From Temnopleurus reevesii (Eukaryota > Echinodermata > Echinoidea > Temnopleuroida > Temnopleuridae): 18,556 bases of DNA. Positions 1-9,000 of this stretch are shown in pieces. The stretch covers positions 1-18,556 of the forward strand of contig BQKZ01010552.1 of the NCBI GenBank assembly GCA_036244855.1, written 5' to 3'. The notes under the pieces were generated by a model. That model did no database searches, was not told where the DNA came from, and was given only the letters and a program-made list of their open reading frames with translations. A program made the position numbers and the translations under genes. The number at the start of each line of letters is the position of its first letter. Position 1 is the first letter of the stretch.

Positions 1-94
1 ATGATTCAGTTTCTGAAAACACTCATTCTTGTAAAAAAAAGGAAGAATTCAAAATGTTTATAATAGCTTTGCAGAAAATAACCCATGATCTTAC

Positions 95-1247
95 ATGAAA
101 TCTGTGAGGATGGTATGTGAGCCACTGGCCATAGCTTTGAACTCTATTCCATCTAGGTTGATATCATTTGGCTGACACCATTCAACGATATTCCCTGAAA
201 AGAAAAGAAGAAAAGAGAGAAGTACATGATAAATTGAAAACATTAATAAACAACAAGACATTAAGCTTATTCTTTTTTTCTGGGGCACAATAGGTTACCA
301 ATTTACCATCACTGTTTTTTTTTTCTCATTTGATGAATATCTTGCAGATTTTGGACATCACCACTGGTCATTTGTAAATTTCAGAGGGCAGTGCACAGTA
401 ATAACTTCTGATGTGTAATTTCTATTTCTATTTCTATACATTTTTGAAAGATAATTTCAATCATCAATAAAAGGCTTTCTGCAGCTTCTCTGATTCACTA
501 AGTAAGAGTCTCTGGTTGGGGGGCGGAGACAATGGTATTAAAAAAAAACTCGACAAAATTAAAGTTTACGCCTTTTTTTCCAGCTTATCCATCTTTAATC
601 AAAATATAGATCAGCCTAATTTCATCATCTAGATATCTAGCATCATACAGGAACACTCACAATCATCATCATACTCTTGGCCATCGTCAATTTACATTAC
701 ACAATTCATGGTAATATCATCATTAACTCTTGCAAACTTTCATCATGCTGATAAAGACTTTGACTTTGTGAAGAAGCAACCTGAACTAGTATAACATTTT
801 GGCCTGACCAAAACCCCCTGAATAACCCTAAATTAGTGTAAATTTGTTCTCTCTCTCTCTCTTCAGACACTTCTGCTAATGCCATCAAGTCACTCACAAG
901 TAATTAAAAATAACAGCCCCACCGCAGCCTCCGCACAATTTTACAGGAAAAGACAAACCGGGCCTAGGCCCCAGCGGTCAGTAAAGAGCATGTGTCCCCG
1001 AACCACCGGCAGGGCAACGGCGTAGCATGCCACACGTTGTCTTACCTGACCGTGTGTCGAAAGCGACGACGAAAACCGCGACAATATCGTCTGATTCCGG
1101 TAACCTTTCATTCTCTTTTTCTATTCTTCCTTCGGAAACTGCTGATTTCACCGAAGACGGTCTCAATTGAGATACAGGACGCAGAACATCAACAGAATCG
1201 TCTTCAATATTTACCAGCAGCGGTGATTTGTCGCTGGAAGTCGCCAT
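95..1247 (-). CDS. DENND11: DENND11 (LCHN-like DENN domain protein), N-terminal two exons, partial
   Basis: Coding exon 1 is 1046-1247 and exon 2 is 95-194. They are joined by an intron with a GTAAG donor and a TTTCAG acceptor. The splice is phase 1: codon G|GG encodes the Gly of the SGNIVEW motif. Exon 2 ends GATTTCAT|GTAAGA, phase 2, and the rest lies beyond the left edge. The product begins [12 protein letters not shown], has an acidic/basic variable stretch, and then a strongly conserved block (residues about 54-100) with [19 protein letters not shown] and [12 protein letters not shown]. From memory of the family, this block matches vertebrate DENND11/LCHN (human about 455 aa), where it opens the uDENN part. 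DENN proteins commonly act as Rab guanine-nucleotide exchange factors; DENND11 itself is poorly characterised. About 100 residues are present here. The start is the only ATG in frame before the conserved block and sits in an AAAGATGGCGAC context. The identification is firm; the function is inferred from the family. Confidence 0.93.
304..395 (+). repeat. Dispersed repeat, copy A
   Basis: The core cttgcagatttt..gacat..accact/ag..aatttgtaaa.ttcagagggca is shared with 14024-14119 in the same orientation. The two copies lie in introns of two different genes. Family unknown; it is probably a decayed transposon fragment. Confidence 0.6.
848..862. repeat. (TC)n microsatellite
   Basis: An uninterrupted run of about seven TC dinucleotides inside DENND11 intron 1. 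Confidence 0.9.
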
Positions 1248-1253
1248 CTTTAT
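1237..1253 (-). promoter_or_regulatory. YY1/TISU-like element over the DENND11 start codon
   Basis: Read on the minus strand, the start codon lies in TAAAGATGGCGACTTCC. This fits the YY1 core AANATGGCGNC and nearly fits the TISU consensus SAASATGGCGGC (two mismatches). In vertebrates TISU elements combine a transcription element with an initiator codon on mRNAs that have very short leaders. The match is visible; function in this species is inferred. Confidence 0.45.
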
Positions 1254-1312
1254 GCTACGAGCAAGATTTCTGAGGTCAACGCACTATCGCAATCCAGTGG
1301 ATCGTCTATGAA

Positions 1313-1371
1313 CCAATCATATTTCGAATGTGTGCAAAGTTGGAGCGTACTTCAAAACTTTTGACCAATCA
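1313..1371 (-). promoter_or_regulatory. Two CCAAT boxes upstream of DENND11
   Basis: Two identical CCAATCA motifs (1313-1319 and 1365-1371 as read on the plus strand; NF-Y type, active in either orientation) lie about 65-125 bp upstream of the DENND11 start codon and 52 bp apart. That placement is typical of a TATA-less proximal promoter. No TATA box is evident. Confidence 0.45.
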
Positions 1372-1800
1372 AATTTCATTGTACAGACTTTGGGACGTGC
1401 CACACCCATCTGCAAAAGTGCCACGCCAATTTCAAAAGGTTGTGTTGAGAACAGAGTGTAACAAAATTTACACGGAAGAAATAAATTGTAGCGTTTCCAA
1501 ACATGTGCTGTGGGTTCTAATCATACCGGGTAATGCATTATTCAAGCGATCAATTTCTACAAAATGTTGGTGAAATTATCATTCGAAATCTAAGTCAGGG
1601 TGCAAATTCATTTTAAAACTGGAAATTTGTTTTTACCGTGAAAATTTGGGTTCGAATCATCCGATCGTATGATCATCTTCTGATATGTTATAAATGCATC
1701 TGTTTTATTCCTCCTCTTCAACTGTTTGATTAGCAACAACAATAACCGGAAGGTGTTCACTTCGTGATGGAGGTTGTCAACGGCCCGACAAGCAAGCAAG
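1372..1800. other. Intergenic, no feature seen
   Basis: AT-rich sequence upstream of the DENND11 promoter. Short open frames here have no recognisable composition or family signature. Confidence 0.5.
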
Positions 1801-1810
1801 CAAAAACAAT

Positions 1811-1853
1811 AAAAAAAAAACAAACAAACAAACAAACAAACAAACAAACAAAC
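1811..1853. repeat. A-tract followed by (CAAA)n microsatellite
   Basis: Ten A bases (1811-1820) precede eight CAAA units (1821-1853). They follow a short CAAG run and precede ACAT/ACGT-rich sequence. Read antisense, this produces a false FVCLFVCLF open frame. Confidence 0.95.
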
Positions 1854-1859
1854 ATACAT

Positions 1860-2480
1860 ACACGTACACAAAATAAACAACCCCTCCAAAAATGGTTCAG
1901 CTCTATAAGAGGATTTGAAATGAACTGCTGATGGCCTGAAAAAGTGGGGTAGGGCTGCAGCCCCCACGTTTTAATCCACAATATGGTCTCTTATATACGG
2001 TATGTTAAAACATTCAATACAGTCCCCGAATCTGTACGACAATCAGTTTTAATATTCTTTTTTATCTTATGCAATGTACAGATCATTGTATTTCCTCATC
2101 ATTGGCCCATCTCACTTTCACTCATCTCTCCAACGCCTTCTTTGTCAGTCCCCTCCCTATCATTTTACATCCTTCGAACTAAAAAGCCATCTCTACCCCT
2201 GGCCTATCACCATTTCTCATAAAAAGAGTTTCCAGTGACCACCCACCCCCCGGGCAAGCTGGTCGTGACCACCCCTCCCCCCTAACATCTTTGGAGGACA
2301 ATGAATCCCCCTACACCAAAACCATCACCCCTTGGGTGTTTCCAACCACTTTGATTTCTATTTCCGAGTTCAATATTATTATAACCATCTTGTATTTACC
2401 AGATTGAAAAAATCCCCAGTTAATTCTGCCCAAGTCGAACCTCTAAGAACCACAAAAACCTGTTCGACAAGGGAGAAATT
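1860..2480. other. Intergenic, no gene seen
   Basis: C-rich stretches (for example 2238-2331, with repeated GACCACCC) lie just upstream of the LINE fragment. They may be part of the insertion's 5' flank or an unrelated repeat. No coding region is supported. Confidence 0.4.
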
Positions 2481-2499
2481 TGATTTACATGTAGTAATG

Positions 2500-3016
2500 G
2501 AGGATGCTTACTTGGTGGAATCAGTAAAGGGGATCTGGATAGGCTACAACGTTTGCAAAATAGGTCTGCTCGAATCATATTTCAACAACCTAAGTATTGT
2601 CATGTCACTCCCTTACTTAACGAACTTCACTGGCTTCCCGTTTCCAAAAGAATACAATACCGCACAATCGTGCAAACTTATAAATCACTGTCTACGACAA
2701 TTCCTCATTATATCTCCTCACTCTTTCAACAGCAGAAAACGTCATATTCTCTCCGTTCCACCTGTGCCCCTTCATTTAAGATCCCGAAGTCTAAAAAACA
2801 GGCCGGTTTCAACTCTTTTCAGTCCCTGGCCCCACGACTCTGGAATAGTCTCCACGCATCTCTCCGGAATACCAAATCACTCAACCTTTTCAAGAAACAC
2901 CTCAAAACCCATCTTTATAATTCTTAATGTAGCTAAATATATGTCTTTTTAAGCAGCGCTTTGTATCCTCTTGAAAAAGCGCTATATAAATTCAATTATC
3001 ATTATAATCATTATTA
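2500..3016 (+). mobile_element. 5'-truncated CR1/L2-like non-LTR retrotransposon, C-terminal tail and 3' end
   Basis: The frame from about 2529 to 2927 reads DLDRLQRLQNRSARII, then TPLLNELHWLPVSKRI, later SLAPRLWNSLHASLRN and a terminal FKKHLKTHLYNS followed by TAA. These blocks (LQNRAARI, PLL.ELHWLPV, APRLWNSLP, FKK.LKTHL) are the signature of the region C-terminal to the reverse transcriptase in CR1/L2/Jockey-like LINEs. The endonuclease and most of the polymerase are missing, as in typical 5' truncation during target-primed reverse transcription. The 3' tail contains AGCGCTATATAAA followed by degenerate ATT repeats. The host-gene-like frame at 2332-2952 is a shadow of this element. The exact 5' boundary is uncertain. 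Confidence 0.88.
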
Positions 3017-3068
3017 AATATCACAAATTTTGTATGATTTGTACAAAAAAAAATACTTTGACTGAGTA

Positions 3069-3231
3069 GATGTTGTTCAAAAGTTGCAATTGATCAGAAC
3101 ATGCCAATCAAAATCATTGTTTCATGCGCGTCTTGCTGGAAGCGCTTACCATGTGCGAATAAAAATGCACGTTCAAATTTGCAGCTGATTTGCAGTTGAT
3201 TTGCGATCAATTGCAACTTTTGAACAACATC
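3069..3231. mobile_element. 163-bp MITE-like element with 27-bp perfect terminal inverted repeats
   Basis: The arm at 3069-3095 (beginning gatgttgttcaaaag) is the exact reverse complement of 3205-3231 (ending cttttgaacaacatc). The interior of about 109 bp is non-coding. No clean target-site duplication is seen. Similar TA-containing bases outside the arms (gtagatg and catcccctta) suggest that the true ends may lie a few bases further out. Superfamily unassigned. Confidence 0.8.
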
Positions 3232-3604
3232 CCCTTAGATGATTATTAAATTTACAGAAGTTCGACTTAGGCATAGTTGACAGCGTCACTGTCTACAGAA
3301 TATGGGAATATGAGAATCTTTTCAGCAAAACAAGAGACACAATAACAGTGATATAACAGCCTCATAAAAATAGAAACAGCCTTACTTTATTTCTTCAAAA
3401 TCAAGAAACACATAATCACTTACATTACTGAAATGTATCGAGTGCCCTGATCTAAAGAGCAGACCAAGTTTTGACCAAGTTTTAACCATCGAGCATTAAA
3501 AAAAACCTTCTTGCGATTACAAAAAACTTTGCACCTTCGTTGGTCATCAGCAATTTTTAGCAGTGTGTACAGCTGAAAAGTGTCAATCTCAAATTGCCTC
3601 AGTA

Positions 3605-3779
3605 CAGTCAAACCTCGTTATAAAGAGCACTGGCATAACAAGCTCTCGTTATAACAAGGTAATTTTTCTGGTCACGTCTCTTTTTATTTTATTGCATTTT
3701 GGCCCTGATATAACAAGGTTTCAATACAAAGAGGTAATTTCTCTGATCCAAACGACCTAGTTATAACGAGGTTAGACTG
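3605..3779. mobile_element. 175-bp pogo/Tigger-like MITE with TA target-site duplication
   Basis: The left end CAGTCAAACCTCGTTATAA and the right end TTATAACGAGGTTAGACTG are near-perfect inverted repeats. Each is flanked by TA (3603-3604 and 3780-3781). CAGT termini with TA duplication are characteristic of pogo/Tigger-type Tc1/mariner elements. Internal copies of the ATAACAAGG/AAAGAGGTAATTT motif add sub-terminal repeats. There is no transposase frame, so the element is non-autonomous. Confidence 0.85.
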
Positions 3780-3781
3780 TA

Positions 3782-4462
3782 TTCATATTGTGTAAAACAA
3801 GAAAATGGTGGAATTTTAGTACACTACCCAAAGAGTTACAAACCACTTAACATGGGCTCACTTTCCAGATTGTGTCAGGAAAGAAAGATATCATGCAATA
3901 TCTAAAATCACTCATGTTTGATGATGATTATGGTTTGTTTGATAAAATGCAATGCAATATCATTTGGAATAGTTTTAATAGAATAAGAGAAATATTAAAC
4001 ACTGGATAACAAAAAGGTTTTATTCACATTTGATACTGGTCCCTTTCTTTCTTTATTTGGCATACTTTGCTTATTTTTCATCTAATTGAATATGATTAGA
4101 TGGGACAGACTACTTGATTTGTAAATATTGTAATTTGCACAATCACAATATTACACAGATATTTTAATAGGTCATACAATGCATAAATAATTTTTTAGAA
4201 AAAAAGCTGGTTTAAGAAAAAGGAGGAAAGAGAAAAGAAAGCTTTTATGCAAATGCAAATCTGGTAGCTAGTGTATGATTCTCAATATCTATTGAGAAAC
4301 TCTGCTCATTTGTTACCAAGTTCTTCAAGAGTTTATCTACAACATCACTGTTGACAGCCGATGATGTCTCAGCAACATTAAATAATTTTCTGTATAATGA
4401 CAAACAGGTAACTCAGCCGAGGTCAAATCTCTTGGGAGAAAATAGGTAAATATCACATGTTT
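3782..4462. other. Intergenic, no feature seen
   Basis: AT-rich sequence with no supported gene. It holds only short T/C-rich runs such as the TTTC repeats near 4043-4056. Confidence 0.5.
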
Positions 4463-4799
4463 CATTAGTTCAGATTCTAAACAATTTTTTGAGAGCGCTA
4501 TATCCTCCCAATCGATCTTTTTCTTTCCATTGCTGCCAGACCGAAAGAGGGCGCGACCTCGAGAATTCACGGGCGACCCAACATTCTGACGTTCTGTACG
4601 AAGATATGATTACGCCATCTATCGGTCGTGGTCGTATACGACTGGGGCAGAGCAATTATATGAAACCGTTCAGAAAAGGTTTCTCAGACCCAAAATTCTG
4701 GCATTCTGTACGAAGATATGATCACGGCATCTATCGGTCGTGCTCGTATACCACTGGGGCAGAGCAATTATATGAAACCGTTCAGAATCTGAACTAATG
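4463..4799. mobile_element. Inverted-repeat-bounded element containing a 112-bp tandem duplication
   Basis: The terminal arms 4463-4478 and 4784-4799 are a perfect 16-bp inverted repeat (cattagttcagattct). The match continues imperfectly on both sides. The interior is more GC-rich than its flanks. It carries two copies of a 112-bp unit, 4575-4686 and 4687-4787+, differing at only a handful of positions. The 102-codon plus-strand frame across it looks like a by-product of the repeat. Family unknown. Confidence 0.65.
4575..4787 (+). repeat. Tandem duplication, 112-bp unit, two copies
   Basis: Landmarks such as TCTGTACGAAGATATGAT, CATCTATCGGTCGTG and ATATGAAACCGTTCAGAA recur at a constant offset of 112 bp. 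The high identity points to a recent event or ongoing correction. The second copy is cut short by the right inverted-repeat arm. Confidence 0.88.
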
Positions 4800-4909
4800 T
4801 TTCATATGATTTGTTAAAAAAATCCTATTGATTTAGGAAATCATTTAACTTGACAAGTTCGAATAAGGCAGAGTTGACTGTATGTCTTCCAAACAGTAGA
4901 GCTCTATAT

Positions 4910-5075
4910 ATTGAACCACGTTATGAAAAGCAATGATGTAACAAACTCCTTCATATAAAAGGTAATTTCCTGGTATCATCATTTAGTATTCTGTTGTATT
5001 TCAAATTATTACAATAATAATTATTCAATATAAAGTGGCAATTTCTATTGTCTGAAGGACCTTAACATAATGATG
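4910..5075. mobile_element. Decayed relative of the pogo-like MITE
   Basis: The blocks TTGAACCACGTTATG, AAAAGGTAATTTCCTGGT, TTCAATATAAAGTGGCAATTTCT and GACCTTAACATAATGATG align in order and at similar spacing with 3605-3779, with many substitutions. The terminal CAGT and TA flanks are eroded. It is an older copy of the same or a sister family. Confidence 0.6.
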
Positions 5076-5193
5076 TTTATCTACACTTTGTTCTCTTTTA
5101 AAATTGATCACTCACAACAATGAGAGGGCGATCGCTTGAACATTTACTGCACTGGTCAAAATTTTACATTCCCAAATAATGAACATCCAAACA

Positions 5194-5218
5194 TTTATTT
5201 CCATTTTATTCATTTATT
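5194..5218 (-). terminator. Candidate PNKP polyadenylation signals
   Basis: On the minus strand three AATAAA hexamers (5194-5199, 5205-5210 and 5213-5218 as TTTATT on the plus strand) lie about 0.7 kb beyond the PNKP stop codon. They are the nearest clustered canonical signals seen downstream, which would give a 3' UTR of about 680-700 nt. A closer non-canonical site cannot be excluded. Confidence 0.35.
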
Positions 5219-5898
5219 TACCAATCACGGGTTGAATTGCCCTGTTCAGCCGTCTCGGCTGGTTTTCAAAGGGTATAATGTGTATAATCTTCTAATTCAT
5301 AAAGAACTTTTGCTACACTGATTTGGGTGGTAATACAGTGTATACCATGTGGGAACTTTCACAGTAGCTCCCACTCAATTGGTAGATGGATTTACTTTCA
5401 TTGACAGTTCCTTCCTTTCTCACTCTCTGAAACGCAAATGGTCGTGTGCATGCACACATTCACAAGCACACGCTCATGAATATTACGGTGCCGTTTTAGA
5501 ACAGTTTCTAATAAAGTTTCTTCTGATGCTTCTAGAATGATCCAGAAAGGCTGATAATCTATCTTGACAACAATCACAACGATGCTGACTGTTCAGTGAT
5601 GTGTACAAAGTGTTTTTTCATATGAATTCAAGGCTTTCATTACAAGTGAAAGGCTGAGAGTATGGTTATTGTTGTCATGCTTTACTCTTTCTTTTGTTCA
5701 GCTATTGAGTTATTCACATTTAAATCTTGACCTCATCTTGTGTATATTCTGGAGCACTTAGCATCGCAGTATTCACCTGCCTCATGAACCAGAGATGATT
5801 ACAAAACTCTGTAATCCCCACAGTCTTTGAACAGGAATCATTGGACTCTAACGGCAGCAGGGTAAACACACATATTGAAATGGTCCAGAATGTTTCAT

Positions 5899-6090
5899 TC
5901 ATTTCTCAAGCAGAAACGTCTTGTAGAGTTTCTCCTCATCCTTGTTCTTGAAAGACTGTAGGAAGTTGACTTCCACGACTTCGGAATACCCTTCCTCTTT
6001 CTTTGGAGCAACGAAGTTCTTCCTAAAGGAGTAGAAAACCATGTCGGCGATGGATGCATGGTTTTTCCCTGCCGGAGTCAGCTGGCGGAA
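5899..6090 (-). CDS. PNKP: PNKP exon 15: kinase C-terminus and stop
   Basis: Encodes [40 protein letters not shown] and VNF, then a lysine-rich end KTFLLEK and TGA (5899-5901). It aligns with the human ISDMV.YG.RK.FEAP...EGF..I.EI.F segment. Acceptor CCTTGCAG. The last ~20 residues are not conserved with vertebrates. Confidence 0.95.
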   Translation of the reverse strand, partial: FRQLTPAGKNHASIADMVFYSFRKNFVAPKKEEGYSEVVEVNFLQSFKNKDEEKLYKTFLLEK

Positions 6091-9000
6091 CTGCAAGGAG
6101 AAGAAATATATTACAGAAAGTTATATTTATTGTTTTAACAATAGTAACAAATTATTGTGCTTATTGCTTAAACAAGTAGTTCTGAAATGTGGTTTAATAT
6201 TCACAACTGACAGAAGGCGATATTAAACAATATCTTGCGATACCATGAAACAAACAAGACTTCTTTTTCTTTGAAAGCAGGCAAAAAGAAACACACATGC
6301 ACGAATCAACGTAACCAAAAGTGGGCATCTCGGCTCATATGAAAACTATATAGTGCCCTGCATTTATAGTCGACTGCGGGAATTGGAACACATTTTTTCA
6401 AACAAAAAGATGAAAACATGGCAAAATTTACCTTTTCATTGTGTCTGGCATGGTCAAAGGTCGTTGAGAAGGAGAAGCATCTACACTGGACCTTGGCCTT
6501 CTTTGCGCAGTCAACGTATCTATCAAGAAATAAATACACATCATAAACATCCAATACTATGTACCTGCCCACCATTGGAATTTTGAACTAATTCTCGTCT
6601 TATACCAACATGGACAAACACTGACTGAGAGTGCGTCTCTGAGATGCTCCGAAAAAATCACAAACATACTTCGTGAGGAATTGAACCCATGGCCTCATGA
6701 AAAAGACATCTTAACACATTTACTTGATTCACTTGATTCACTAAATAATAAAGAAGTTCAATGATTGTGGTTCAATCTGTATAACAGTAGCAGGTACAAT
6801 ACTTTGTAAATATAAAAATTGATTGGTAAGAAATATGATTTTTATTATAGCAGCATTGGAAATTTCTATCTTATTTAGCTTGATAAGGGAGTATTACTAT
6901 GCCCGTATTTGAATAAACCTCAATACCATTGTACATTGCAATTGTTTCATTTTACCATAAATATGTATTGAAGTATAAGGGCTACAACAGCACTAAAATG
7001 CCTCTGTTCAACAATAGTATATTTTACTACTATATGTCTGAATTATACTGTTTGACCTTTACCTTTGAAATATAATAATATAAAAATACCTTGTTCTCTA
7101 CCTAATCACCTGAGATAACAAACCTGAAGTAAATAACATAGTTTTTGGACGATTTGTTCACAATATTATTTCGACTTCAACAATTTTTCGACTAATAAAG
7201 AGAAGTTTTACTTAGATGGAGTTGACTGTAATAAAATCGTTATAGCATATTCCTTTTCGCTTTTTCATAATGAAGTTGTACTCAAATTCACACACAAATT
7301 TATCATTGATTGGTGAAATATTAAATCAGTATAGAATACCTTTTTCTTGAGTCTACATCAGCATTGGTATTGTCGATTACCACACTCTGTCCCTTGCTAA
7401 GAGCAGAGGAGCAGGCAGCTACACACTTCTGCCATGTACCCATGGTGTCCTGAAACAAACAAACAAACAAAAAAGTAAGTAAGGAGAACTTCTAAATTGC
7501 TTATCTGATGATAGAGAGTTATGGAGTGAAATGAATTAACAAAAGAGCTTGAGCTTTCGATAATAGCAGAATTTCAATCATAAGCAAAATGACAAGGAAA
7601 ATTGCTTATGATTAAGATTCTGCTAGGATCGAAAGCTCAAGCTCTTTTTTTTACTTCATAAATAAAAAAGGAAATTCTAGTATTAGTGCATTCTTACTAA
7701 CCCATTGACAACTGGAACCAGGTAGTCTTTGCATGATGTTTACAGGAATAATAAAATTCAGTAGTCAATGGGTCAAAACACAGGGTACCTAAATGTATCA
7801 GAGGAGTATCTAATTATCATATTAGAAGATTGTTTATGTCATTGCTCATTAGCTACTGAATGATTACATCAGCTTTCTTTTCAGAGAAGATTTGAAGGAT
7901 TGGCTAGATTTTAACAAGACTCTCTTTGTCCAACATTTACAATCCATTCCAATTTACTCCTTCTTCAAACAATCAGGCCCCTAAAATGATTGTTTGGTTG
8001 CCCTCAAATGCCATTTCTTAAAAGTTGCATTGGTAAGTCGGAAGTTCATGTTGGGCCCTTTTCAGAGTCGGTCGGTTGAGGGCAACCAAACTATTAGAAA
8101 ACAATATGTTCATCTAATTGCTTATTCGCTGGTGAATGATTAAATCAGCTTTCCTTTCAAAGCAAATTTCAATGATTGACAAGATTCTAGCATGACTCTC
8201 TTTCTCCAACATTTACAACCCTTTACCATTTACTCCTTCTTCAAACAATCAGGCCCCTAAAATAAATGTTTCGTTGCCCTTGAACGCCTTTTTTTGTAAA
8301 ACAGCACGATCGGTCAGAAGTTCACATCAGCCATTTAGAGAGGGTTTGTTGAGGGCAACCAAACTGTTTTCCCCCTTGGCCTCATTTAAAATACCCTTTC
8401 CAAAACTTTAAATATTTTCCAAAAGTAAAATAGAATCTAATGAAAATTACTTTGGGAATTACATAAGGGCATGAAAACATAAAGAATATAAAAAATGCAA
8501 GAGAATTATGGATTTAGAATATTTTTTTTTAGAAAGTAGAGGGGATTTCCCCCTTATTCACAGAATTTCAATCAAACTCACCCTATTCACATGGACATAC
8601 TTGTGAGGTAGAACATGATTCCTGACAAATGTGCTCTTCCCAGCTGTAAAGAGAAAAAGAATTGTGAACGCTGGGTTAAAGAAAATCAGTTTAAATTCCT
8701 CTAACTTACTGTGGGATTTTGCTCATGTTGATAAAAATTTAATCACAATTACGAGTTTGGTAAAATCACACGTGACAAATTGTATGGCTGATTCATTTTG
8801 TTTTCTATAGAAAATGGATAATTAATGGTTTCCGGAAAACAGGAGGATGAATAATGACATTTTTTTATGGTTTGAATAATTGTTTGCGTGCAAAAATTTG
8901 ATTAACCCTTTTCGAATGAAAAATGAAAAGAAGATATTTTAGGTTAGAATTCTGACTACCTAATTCAATGGATATCTGATATGATACTTACATGCTGGTA

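Larger units (their letters stand above)
195..1045 (-). other. DENND11 intron 1
   Basis: This intron has a canonical donor (GGTAAG, next to exon 1) and acceptor (TTTTCAG, next to exon 2). It contains a dispersed repeat at about 304-395 that recurs near 14024-14119 and a CT microsatellite at 848-862. I see no other coding or structured element in it. Confidence 0.85.

Noticed and set aside
1608..1981. Two minus-strand open frames with repeated VCLF residues
   Set aside because: They are generated by the (CAAA)n microsatellite read antisense, with no family signature or splice support.
2332..2952. 206-codon plus-strand open frame
   Set aside because: It overlaps the LINE fragment in a different frame. 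The LINE frame carries the recognisable family blocks, so this is a shadow.
4489..4797. 102-codon plus-strand frame over the tandem repeat
   Set aside because: 112 is not a multiple of 3, so the second unit is read in another frame. No conserved product and no splice signals.
7040..7229. Possible MITE ending AGTTGACTGTA
   Set aside because: The right terminus resembles CAGTCAA-type ends, as does a similar stretch at 4872-4882, but no convincing left arm or duplication was found.
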